The notes below the pieces were generated by a model. The model was given only the letters and a program-made list of their open reading frames with translations. It had not been told where the DNA came from and did no database searches. Below are positions 1 to 9,087 of a stretch of DNA of 64,000 bases, one piece after another. The DNA is from Astropecten irregularis (lineage: Eukaryota; Echinodermata; Asteroidea; Paxillosida; Astropectinidae), in assembly GCA_963971285.1 (NCBI GenBank), contig OZ020255.1:10188931-10252930 (forward strand), in the 5' to 3' direction. How positions within the stretch are numbered: the stretch's first letter is position 1; each line of letters begins with the position of its first letter. Both the position numbers and the translations under genes were made by a program.

Positions 1-525
1 CATTTCTAAATTTATCAAATTGTTTCTAAAACGTCTAGTTCCTCTCCAGTTAATTGCTTCGTTAATTGTTGTCGGTGCAACATAATCTTTAATTGCTTTG
101 ACATAGTCTCGTCTTATAATTTGTCCCCTATAACCAGTTGGTGTAACATCAAGGTTAAATCTTCTTGTTAATTCTCTAAGATATTCAATTTTTTTTGTAT
201 TTAAGTTTAAAAATTGGTTTTGAAAACTTTTAATCGAACTAATATAATGTTGGCGAGTATTTCTTACTCGTCGGTTTAATAAATTAAACAAATCATTTTG
301 TATAATATAAATTTCTAACCTTGATTTACTCCAACTTTTATATCCTCTTGGTCTAACAGGCCCCGCACTTTCAATTACACGTATCAAATCATTTCGAGTA
401 GATCCAAGGCTTTGTATAAATGGAATTCTTTCAGATTCAACAAATCTTTCTAGTTCTCTTTTTTTCCATTTGTTATATCCCTTCGCAATTACACGACGCG
501 GCGTTTGATTATTCTCTCGATCCAT
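1..525 (-). CDS. AT-rich unidentified protein with three SAP-like repeats (3' end off window)
   Basis: The frame is open from an ATG at 523-525 to the window edge (175 codons, no stop), so the C-terminus is missing. The ATG sits in a good context (ATAAGATGG) below a very AT-rich stretch with TATA-like words. The protein is basic and repeats a unit of about 40 residues: GYNKWKKRELERF...RNDLIRVIE, GYKSWSKSRLEIY...RQHYISSIK, and KKIEYLRELTRRF...RRDYVKAIKDYV. Each looks like two short helices ending in an R-x(2-3)-[LYV]-hydrophobic-xx-I segment, as in SAP/HeH DNA-binding modules; this is pattern resemblance, not a profile match. Codon use is strongly AT-biased (AAT, ATT, AGA, TTA), unlike host exons nearby. 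It may belong to a virus-like or large DNA-transposon insertion in an upstream CFAP90 intron. I do not recognise the family. Confidence 0.5.
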   Translation of the reverse strand, partial: MDRENNQTPRRVIAKGYNKWKKRELERFVESERIPFIQSLGSTRNDLIRVIESAGPVRPRGYKSWSKSRLEIYIIQNDLFNLLNRRVRNTRQHYISSIKSFQNQFLNLNTKKIEYLRELTRRFNLDVTPTGYRGQIIRRDYVKAIKDYVAPTTINEAINWRGTRRFRNNLINLEM

Positions 526-822
526 CTTATTTATAATAATATAAATTAATATTTTATAAAAAAAATTTCTATTTTTTCTCATTTTTTTTCACATTCCAAT
601 CTACAACTTTTTAAATTTACAACATTTTTTTTTTCGTGATAAAATGAGGCATTTTGATTTTGATTTTGGATATTCTGAGATTTGTGAAATGGGGGGTGAA
701 AATTGGCGAGATGAAATCTATTTTGAATGTGGCAGTTAAATGTGGAGTGGAGTGAGTGAAAATGGGGTTTGGAATGATAACCCCCTTTTCATACTACTTC
801 ACTTACCCTTCCTGTCATGCAG
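526..822. other. AT-rich spacer upstream of CFAP90 exon
   Basis: Positions 526-640 are runs of A and T, probably the promoter side of the minus-strand AT-rich gene. From about 700 the composition returns to that of the host. The last 40 bases form a pyrimidine-rich tract ending in TGCAG, the splice acceptor of the exon that begins at 823. I find no upstream CFAP90 exon here. Confidence 0.5.
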
Positions 823-3800
823 TACGGTCCGAACTCCACCTATGACCGCTTGTTCCACCTGAAAGACGGCTATGAGAGTAAACTTCATCGTGACGACCGT
901 GAGCATACCATAGGGCTGAATGTCAATCAAGAGGTAAGAAATAACTACCGTAGACTTGGTGTGAGCATGGAGGAAGAGAAAACACGTCTTTTCCTTCCTC
1001 CATGGTGTGACTAAAGCAGTTCAACTGTTGCATTATGGCTTAGCCTACTACAGCACAAGTTCGTGCTGCTTAAATTATGACTGAGGAAGGAAAATGTTCA
1101 AATAATTGAGCTCAGCTTCGCTCTCACAACTTGTAACCATGGCTGAAGGTCCTCATGTGATAACTAACCAAAAGTTGAAAGCTGGGCGGGAAAACTGAAC
1201 GTCTGCAAACTCACTCGACACAAACTGCAGAACTAGACTGGTATTGAAGTCGATGTACAACTCATCCTGCTGCGCTCGGTCTTCAGATTATTACAAACTT
1301 TACAAAGCATACTTCATGTACGTAAACCTTTAACTTACATATTAATAATACCAAATGATTACCTTTTGGTGACAGTAAAATGCAAATTGATCATCGTGCC
1401 CCGTCCATGAACAAAAGTACAGTTATGTGGAAAATTAGACGACTTGCACAAGTTTATTTTCTTCTTTTTTGTGTTATTTATTTACTTTTTCTATAAGGAT
1501 GTTTGCAGTCTGGTTACCCAATCCCATCAATGTAATAGTAATGCATAATGGGCAGCGTATACTGACTATTATTTTCAACAAAAACATTTGGGACAATCTC
1601 TAGTGCATGCACGCATTGCCGTATGCAATAGCATTGCACGTACGTGTACACTTGTCATCGGGTCGTTATTTTTGTACAACGTGATGATTTCTGCACAGGT
1701 ATTTTACTGAACCAGAGAAGATGTGTTTTGTTGGAGTATCTCGCCAGCGGTGTGAATGTTTATCCGAATGTTTTGTCAACGACAGGCATTCTGATTTCTT
1801 CATTTATTTTAACATTGAAGATCAATCATTCAATGACTGTACATAGTAACATACAGTTTGGCTGCAGTGGCATGCATGCAGTGCAGTCCATGAATTAACG
1901 TTACATGTAGCATGCACTGTGACCATAGTGAGTAGGCATTGACATTCAGCATGGTGAGTGCATCATACAAATGCAATGGGAGTGTTCAGATATTAGGCAT
2001 TTTATGTACGTCCAGCACTTTAACTTAAACGTCTTTGAATCTACCTTTGATCATCATGGAAAAAACAAAAACATCCACTTTGACGTCAAGGGCGAGTTTA
2101 TTTTCCGTGCGTGCCGCCCTTCGGACAAATGCCATCGAACGGACCCCCCGAAAGCCCAACTGGTCCGAGGTGGAATGCGAGTACTTGCTGCAAGAAATCA
2201 GGACTAATCTGCCTGTTATACGGAGCCGAAAACCGGACGGTCCTGGATCGCGCAAGTCGATCAAAGCCGACATGTGGAATCGCATGTGCATGGGGCTGCA
2301 CTCCAAACGGCCCACGGTCATGCGGTCTGTCCGCGAGCTAAAGGACAAGTGGAAGAAGTTGCAGTTTATGGCCAAACAGCACATCACAAGTGTCCGCATG
2401 AACCCGACGGCCAGACGTAACGCAGATGGACTCGTCGTCATACCTAAACTTGTGTATCGCGTTTTGGAAGCACGGGGGCAGGATCCTCAAAAAGCCGGCT
2501 TTTGCCACGATCTGTTGGCAATTGAAGCGAGGATTATGGCTGACAGCTCTGTATTACATGGAGGAGACAATTTACAGTCAATGGAACCAGATGTAGCATG
2601 CCTCTCACCTACTTTAGATCTAGACACGGCAATCAAAGAGGAGGTGATGGATGTGACTCAGATGTACTCCGATCAGAGCCCTAAGGAGCCGGACATCACC
2701 CTGCAGATCCATAGTGCTGTCTCTCTTGCTCCATCATACATGCAAACGGATCAGCCGGTAGGCACGCCGAGTACAAATGCGGATTCCTCACCTTTGCTCC
2801 CGGTAGCGATTGAGAAGGCACCTACCAGCAGTACCAGTCAGCCCAGCTTGAGGTCCACTTCGTTTTCGATTTCCTCACGCCTTCTTCAGAGCAAGACCCA
2901 GAGAAGAGCTGCGGTTGGCCGGAATTACGGGCAACATCCATGGGCTGTCAGGTCCTCCCAAACATTGAGCAGACCCGCAGTTTCAAACAATCAATCGCGG
3001 AGTCACACCAACCAACAAACCCGTAACCAGCAGCCCCGAACAGCCATGTCCCAGTCCCAGCGGCAGTTCTTTGTGGACAGCTCCCAAGACTCGACTCCAG
3101 CCCCCAGCGAAGTCACAAATGCTTACTCGACTGTGGAGGATCTCCAACCCAGTATACAGCTGGAATCTGGCAACGATCCGCTCTTATCTCACAGCTCCTC
3201 CATCTTAGACCGGTCTCCAAACACCTCCAAGTCTTTTGAGGCCACTCCTGAAGAAGTGCCTCCGCTTTCCTCCCGGCCAAACTTTCCCGGTCCCAGACTC
3301 TGCACCCAGGGCCTGATGGGACACACCTGTGACGAGGGAGTCGTGAAACTCCAGAGGGAGGTGTTGAAGGAGGAGAGAGATAAGATCCGACTGGAGAAAG
3401 AGATTCTTGAGATGCAGAAAGAAAAACTCAAAATTGAATTGATGTTCTTGAGACAGAAAGTTAATGGCATACGATAGAATTAAAAATTGACTCGATCAGT
3501 TGATAGTGGGTTATGGCTGGTACCCTGGGAATTGTTTTTATGTGGGGGTTACCCGGTTACCAGGCAGAATCCACTGGTATCAGTGGTTGAAGAATGGTCA
3601 TTGATCAAACTTTGCTTAGTGCACAGTACATGTACACTCACAGTACAAGATCTCCGTGTACATGTTCATTACTGTATCATGTTCATTGACTGTACAACAT
3701 TGCGGTAGAAACTTGAGTTCCCAAGTGTGGACTTGTATGTGCATCATAGCAGGCCTTGAATTTGTTTCTGAAAAGGGCAAGGCCACTTTTCCATTGCAAG

Positions 3801-5481
3801 GGGTACTTCCATTGGAAAATCATAATGTCTAGATATGGAAACATTTGAAGGGGGCACGAAGGCCAAGAACAAGGGCAATTACAGGCCGTGGCCTCCGTTA
3901 AATTCAAGCCTTGTCATGGTAATTTTGTTGCCATGTACAGTGTATGTATTTTGTACTGTACACGTACAAAACACACCAAATTCAACATGAATTAATTATT
4001 CCAGTGAGTCTGTAGAGTGTAGATCAAGTGTGACGTCTCTAACATTTTTCTAATTAAATGAATTTTAGGCAAAATGTAGTTTAATACAGTAATACATATA
4101 CGTACATGTCAGTATTGGTTTTTTGTGCAATCTTGTTTTATTAGACAAATACATTGCATTGCTGTTTTGCATACTTGTAGTCACACAGTACATTTTTATT
4201 GTGAATGATAATCAAACAATTTTTATTAGATTTATTATTTGTTAGATTTGCTTTGCTTGTTTTAATGAGTACCCTGTACATAAACCATAACAGGGATGTG
4301 AGTGGCCACACAAAAAATAAAATCTGAAAACACCTAGGAAAAAAAGCTGACATTTAAAAGTTCCTAGCTACTTTTGTACAGAACACGCAGGTGTACAAAA
4401 AACCTGAAACTCTGAGTCAAAATCTAAACAAAAAAATCTGAAATCCGATTAAAATCTGAAGTCTCACCAGGGCTAAATTTCGTTAAAAAGGGCACTGGAC
4501 AGTAGGTCTAGTAACTAAAGCATTTGCATTTTACTAGACCTGAACTTTTTTCACTAGACCTGTGGCATTCATGTACATAGGAAAACCGTAATTGTATGCT
4601 ATATTGTGTCAACAATCATCAATATAGGCACCATTTCAATTGTGCAAGGAAAACAAAATCACTAGACAGCCGGACTAGTGCAGAACACACTTTACTAGAC
4701 CGACACTGAAATCACTAGACTCGGTCCACTGTCTATTGGATATTTCGAGCCCACATCCCAGACAAAATCAATAGTTAAAACCATCAACCATGGCAACAGA
4801 CATGCAAGTATGGATCTAAAACAAAAAGTGTGTTGTGTAAATTTAGATGAGTGTGAATGAGTGTAATTTGTTGACTGAAGTTATAACTTAATGCCAAAGA
4901 ATTCCTGTTAAAGGTAGTATCATACTTTGGTTTTTGTCAAAGAAATACAGAATCATGGGCAAAAATATCAAGGAAGATACAGTAAAAGTACATGTAATCT
5001 GTGAAAATTTCAGTCTCATACGGTGCCAACTTTTTGAGAAAACAGTGAAAAATGGCCACAGTAATTCTTTAGTCTTTTCTCTTTTATTTTTGATCTTTTA
5101 AAAGATCAAAAAGATTTTCGGTCGTTGTTTTATTAATTTCTGGATAAATACACCATTTCAGGCGGAAATATTTTAACGGTAGGATTCTACCAGCACCATC
5201 TTCATACCCTGAAAGTATATGTAAATCTGTGAACATTTCAGTTTTGGCCTCTTACCAAAGTATGATACAACCTTTAATGCCAAAGAATTCCTGTTAAAAC
5301 TCCTTGCACGTTTCTTGTCTAGGAGTCGCAAAAAGCAATCCCAGTGCTGTCCTCCTCTGCGTACGGTCATCGTTCTTCGCTGGAGGCCCCGTGCCGGGAA
5401 CACGTCCGCATTGAGCGAGTCATGAAGGGATTCTACAGGACCAGGGGCACCAACCTTCCCGAATATGGCTCTGAAAATTAA
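823..5481 (+). CDS. CFAP90: CFAP90 (C5orf49-like) ciliary protein, two 3' exons
   Basis: Exons 823-933 and 5323-5481. The first follows CTTCCTGTCATGCAG and encodes [20 protein letters not shown] then [13 protein letters not shown] before a GTAAGA donor. The second follows CGTTTCTTGTCTAG and encodes [17 protein letters not shown]...[17 protein letters not shown] then TAA. The junction is phase 0. The KLHRDDREH core, the VNxE turn and the SSxYGxR block match vertebrate C5orf49/CFAP90, a small protein of ciliary axonemes (family knowledge). The N-terminal part (about 50-60 residues in vertebrates) is not in the window or was not found. The intron (934-5322) contains the Myb/SANT-like gene on the same strand and a TTAA miniature element 45 bp before the last exon. 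A candidate AATAAA lies at 5803-5808. Confidence 0.82.
934..2055. other. CFAP90 intron, 5' part
   Basis: Non-coding. A short hairpin at about 968-1006 pairs CATGGAGGAAGAGAAAA with its near complement; a similar hairpin lies at 18234-18281. Nothing else is recognisable up to the start of the nested Myb/SANT-like gene. Confidence 0.5.
2056..3477 (+). CDS. Myb/SANT-like (MSANTD / Harbinger MYB-type) DNA-binding protein
   Basis: Single-exon gene, 473 residues, ATG in strong context (ATCATCATGGAA); codons upstream in this frame contain no ATG. Residues about 31-105 form a tri-helix Myb/SANT-like domain with spaced tryptophans ([31 protein letters not shown]). A low-complexity Ser/Gln/Thr/Pro middle follows, and the last 45 residues are a charged heptad coiled coil ([20 protein letters not shown]). 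This layout is typical of the MYB-like partner proteins of PIF/Harbinger transposons and of their domesticated MSANTD relatives, which bind DNA in the nucleus (family knowledge). No Harbinger nuclease, terminal repeats or target duplication is visible, so it could be a domesticated host gene or an orphaned transposon gene. The frame is intact and more GC-rich than its surroundings. It lies inside a CFAP90 intron, same strand. Confidence 0.72.
   Translation: MEKTKTSTLTSRASLFSVRAALRTNAIERTPRKPNWSEVECEYLLQEIRTNLPVIRSRKPDGPGSRKSIKADMWNRMCMGLHSKRPTVMRSVRELKDKWKKLQFMAKQHITSVRMNPTARRNADGLVVIPKLVYRVLEARGQDPQKAGFCHDLLAIEARIMADSSVLHGGDNLQSMEPDVACLSPTLDLDTAIKEEVMDVTQMYSDQSPKEPDITLQIHSAVSLAPSYMQTDQPVGTPSTNADSSPLLPVAIEKAPTSSTSQPSLRSTSFSISSRLLQSKTQRRAAVGRNYGQHPWAVRSSQTLSRPAVSNNQSRSHTNQQTRNQQPRTAMSQSQRQFFVDSSQDSTPAPSEVTNAYSTVEDLQPSIQLESGNDPLLSHSSSILDRSPNTSKSFEATPEEVPPLSSRPNFPGPRLCTQGLMGHTCDEGVVKLQREVLKEERDKIRLEKEILEMQKEKLKIELMFLRQKVNGIR
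3478..4907. other. CFAP90 intron, middle part
   Basis: AT-rich non-coding DNA with scattered TGTACATG words and repeated TCACTAGACC-like words at 4495-4735. An ATTAAA close after the Myb/SANT-like stop (about 3479) could serve as its poly(A) signal. No coding potential seen. Confidence 0.4.
4908..5277. mobile_element. TTAA-flanked miniature element, family 1, copy 1
   Basis: Bounded by TTAA (4908-4911 and 5274-5277), with inverted ends AGGTAGTATCATACTTTGG and its near complement CCAAAGTATGATACAACCT. No coding capacity. Related copies lie at 8203-8562, 45414-45778 and 51976-52294, with partial ones near 31600-31730 and 36960-37180; they share inner blocks such as CATACGGTGCC and CAGCACCATCTT. 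TTAA target sites are used by piggyBac and Kolobok transposons; which one applies is unresolved. A 24-bp host sequence bounded by TTAA sits on both sides (4888-4911, 5274-5297). Confidence 0.75.
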
Positions 5482-7079
5482 TCAAATAACCTCATTATTT
5501 ATGAATACTGAATGTGTTACATGTATGACAGAATTACACCAAAGAAACAAAATTGGACAAAGGCACAATCAGTAGTTTAGAATACATTATCATTAAGATT
5601 GATGTGCTTGATAGTTTTTTATATTCTGCAAAATTATACAAGTTGATATTTATTACAGAGGAAAAACTGGCCTCAATGAAAGTGACTTCCAAATGTGACC
5701 CATTTATCTGTATGAAAAAGTGCTTATTGGCAATGGTTAATAAATTTATTTTAACTGTTTAAAAACCGAGTAACTATATTTTGGAAAATTGTGAACTTTC
5801 AGAATAAATCAATCAATGAATTGTCAAAATAAATTGAATTAGACACACTCAAAATGGGGGATGTTACCGCATGTGAGGTACATAGTATCAACTTATCAAG
5901 TGTACTTAAAATTGGACAGTTTAGTTGCGAAGGATATTATGTACATGTAAATGGATTTTTTTTTTCAATCAAGAACCTGAATTTTTAAATATCTCATTGT
6001 GTGCTACACCGGCGCAGTTTTACCTTAAATAGCTGTCTTATCATTCATCAATGAACATGGTGCACCCTGCGTGATTAAAACAACCGTATTTGTTTGGTTT
6101 CTTCAACCTACATGTAGTTTGGAAAATTTTAGAATTTTGTGTGCTACATGACATTCACAGGGTAAATGTACACAAATACATGTACAGTCATGACATTGTA
6201 GAATCAATTAGCCTACCTGTACATGTAAAGGTTATGTATTAAGTGCATACAGTCATACAGTATTCATAGTTTTTGTTTTTGTGGTATTATGTTTTCATAC
6301 ACATAGTAGGAGCCCATATCACAAGAATCACCATCACAAATTGTGTCCTACCACTTGGTGAAATGGACCAGTACCTGCATGCCTATTGTATGAATTAGCT
6401 TTTTGTTAAATCACAATTAAAACAAAACTAATTAGAAAGTGCACCATGTATTTCAAGCATACAGTCACTATCTGTTTTCCTGAATTGTCATAATTATAAA
6501 ATGAAATTTATGCACAGTACATGTACATGTACAGTGTACATGTACATGTTTGATTATTTTGTGCATGTTCAGCTCTTCGGGCAAAACAGACCAGATTCAA
6601 AGAATTTCTTAAAAATTACTTTATTTCTTCATTCAAATATACATTGAATTAATTTATTGATGTACAGGTATTAAAAAAAAAAAAACATGAAATGTATGAT
6701 CACTTTAATTTAAATTAGTATTGAAAAAGAAAAATTGATTTTGAATCGATCTTTCACAATGTAAATCATGTGATTTCTCAAATCCTACTTAATGACAAAT
6801 GTATTTAATTAACACAAATAACAATACTGACAACAAACTGAAATCTTTTTCCTGCGACTAACCCGTATCGATTGACTGTTCTACAACTCTCTATTTATTA
6901 ACTGGATCTTTCTTTTAATTGTTCAATGTACCGGGTATTTATTTAACAAAATAAAAAACGTCCTACAACTCTGTTAACAGACCATGATACAACTGTAGTT
7001 CAGAGTCAAATTTGTTGTTCCCTTCCCTTAAAAAGTCATTTTTATTGCTTCTGAATATTTCTACAGGTTTAAGACACCC
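5482..7079. other. Intergenic region, CFAP90 3' side
   Basis: Holds the probable CFAP90 3' UTR (AATAAA at 5803-5808), then AT-rich DNA with repeated TACATGTAC words (for example 6520-6550) and a poly(A) run near 6674. No gene found. Confidence 0.45.
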
Positions 7080-8030
7080 AAAGCTGATTTCACGAAGCAC
7101 TAAGATTGATCTTAAGTGTGAATTAATATTCGATAAAAATCCTGCTAGGATCGAAATGTGTCAGGCCCTCCTAACTCCAACCAAGTGAATTAATCTTGAT
7201 CATGGTGATTGCTAAGCAAAGTGTGATGTCACAATACATGTACGAATCACTAGGCTGATAGTGACAACTCATCCTACATGTACATAACATAACATAACAT
7301 AACAAATTACATTTATATAGCGCTTAATACAAAGTTTCTAAGCGCGTAAACATAACAATACACAGGACAACAAACATAATTACAACAACAGTGCTAAATC
7401 TACTAATTAAACTTCACTATGAATAATGTTGATCAAACAAGTGGGTTTTAAGTGATGATTTGAAACTGTCCAGTGTTGAGATTGCTCGGATGTAGGTAGG
7501 CAGAGTGTTCCATAATCTGGGTGCAGCGACAGCGAAAGCACGATCACCAAGGCGGGTTCTGGTGCGGGGACCTGGGCATAGCTGAATGTGAGCTTGGGAG
7601 GATGATCGAAGGGTTCTTGTTGTTGATGATAATGACTGAGAGCGGAAAGATACAAGGTCCTGGAGGTAGGATGGTGCCAGGTTGTGTTTGATTTTGAAGA
7701 CTTGGAGAATTATTTTGAAGGCGATACGCTGTTGGACAGGGAGCCAGTGAAGGGATTGCAAAATGGGAGTGATATGCTCGGATTTACGGGAACAGGTGAC
7801 CAGTCTGGCAGCTGAATTCTGAACACGCTGCAGGGGGGCAATATGGGATTGAGGAAGGCCAACTAGTAGAGAATTACAATAGTCTAAGTGTGAAGACACA
7901 AAGGCATGGATGAGGCGTTCGGTGGATTCCTTGTCAAGATACTTCCTGATTCTCCCTATTTTTGATAGACCAAAGGAGGCATACACATGTATGTCTTAAG
8001 ATTAATCTTAGTGCTTTGTGAAATCCAGTC
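7080..8030. repeat. Foldback element with GATTTCAC termini carrying a LINE fragment
   Basis: About 40-bp inverted ends: left GATTTCACGAAGCACTAAG, right the complement of GATTTCACAAAGCACTAAG, both continuing into ATCTTAAG. It belongs to the ATTTCA-ended hairpin group seen many times in the window. Between the arms lies a minus-strand L2-like LINE fragment, which presumably inserted into the hairpin element. Confidence 0.6.
7283..7986 (-). mobile_element. 3' end of an L2/CR1-type non-LTR retrotransposon (truncated)
   Basis: The 189-residue frame at 7417-7986 is the C-terminal part of a CR1/L2-type reverse-transcriptase ORF, recognisable by SSHLDYCNSLLVGLP, LQRVQNSAARLVT, ITPILQSLHWLPV, RAFAVAAPRLWNTLP and FKSSLKTHLF. 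The catalytic RT core and the endonuclease are absent, so the copy is 5'-truncated and dead. Past the stop, the minus strand continues into GCGCTATATAAATG and a TTATG microsatellite tail (about 7283-7310), the usual kind of L2 3' end. The frame itself is undamaged, suggesting a fairly young insertion. It lies inside the 7080-8030 foldback. Confidence 0.8.
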
Positions 8031-8202
8031 CTAATGACCTTTCACTCTTCATCTGATGTTGACTATGTCTATTTTCATGATTTTCAAGATATTTTGCAAA
8101 AGGCATCGTAGATTTTGTACAATTTGACTGATTTTTCCTCATAAGATTTAAAACTATAGCTCTGTTATACATTAATGTATACATTTATGTAACATTTGTA
8201 CA

Positions 8203-8562
8203 TTAAAGGTAATATCATACTTTTTTGTGTGAAAACAATATACATTCAGATTCATGGGCAAAAATATCAAGACAGATACAGTAACAGTCGTCTGAAAATT
8301 CAGTCCCATACGGTGCCCAGTTTTTGAGAAAACGGTGAAAAATGGTCACAGAGTAAGTCTTTTCTCTTTTATTGTTGATCATTTAAAAGATCAAAAATAA
8401 TTGTGGTCACTGGTTTTACTCTTTTCTGGATAAATACAGCATTTCAGGCAAAAAAATGTTAACGGCATGTTTCTACCATCACCATCTTTACCCTGTAAGT
8501 TATAGGTAACACTGTGAAGGTTTCTGTTTCGGTATGCTACCAAAGTGTGATACTACCTTTAA
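8203..8562. mobile_element. TTAA-flanked miniature element, family 1, copy 2
   Basis: TTAA at 8203-8206 and 8559-8562 with inverted ends AGGTAATATCATACTTTT and CCAAAGTGTGATACTACCT. Same orientation and inner blocks as the copy at 4908-5277. Lies downstream of COASY. Confidence 0.75.
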
Positions 8563-8798
8563 TGTATTACATCATGTACAGTAATTACATGCATATTGTA
8601 GTACAGACATCTTTTCACTAGCACTTGTCAGGAATGTTCTAATAATTAAGCATGAATCATATGGCTGTATCCTTATTATATGGCTGCAGCTTTGAGTGAC
8701 CTTCCACACGTCTATGGCTGTGGCAGCAGCTGCTTCCTATTGTCTTCTGTGTAATTGCAAGCCATAGCCAGGAAGTTCACACACATCCTTAGACTCAT

Positions 8799-9020
8799 AG
8801 GGCTTTTACGAAACGGCTCAGGCTCCAGCTCTGACATCCATGTGCTGAAAATATAGGTTGTGGTTTTTCATTGAAGCTGAAACTTTGTTTCCCTTTTCAA
8901 ACTAGAGAATCCACTTCCGAACCACAGCCAAAAGCTTCTATTTTTGATAGCCGTTATTTTAGAATGGATTCATGAAATGGAGCCTGAGACGGAGCCTGAG
9001 CCTCCGGTTTTTACACGGCC
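8799..9020. repeat. Miniature element with AGGCTCAGGCTC-type ends
   Basis: Starts GGGCTTTTACGAAACGGCTC and ends GAGCCTCCGGTTTTTACACG. The centre contains AATATAGGTTGTGGTTTTTC, shared with a second copy at 39610-40132, so this is a dispersed family. No coding capacity. Confidence 0.5.
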
Positions 9021-9087
9021 ATACATTGTAGTTCATTAATGATGATGGACTATCATGTACATATATTGTACTAGGCATGCTGGGTTG

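Noticed and set aside
5173-5403. 76-codon minus-strand frame with an exon-like look
   Set aside because: It is the opposite strand of the CFAP90 last exon plus part of a miniature element; the plus-strand reading gives the conserved protein.
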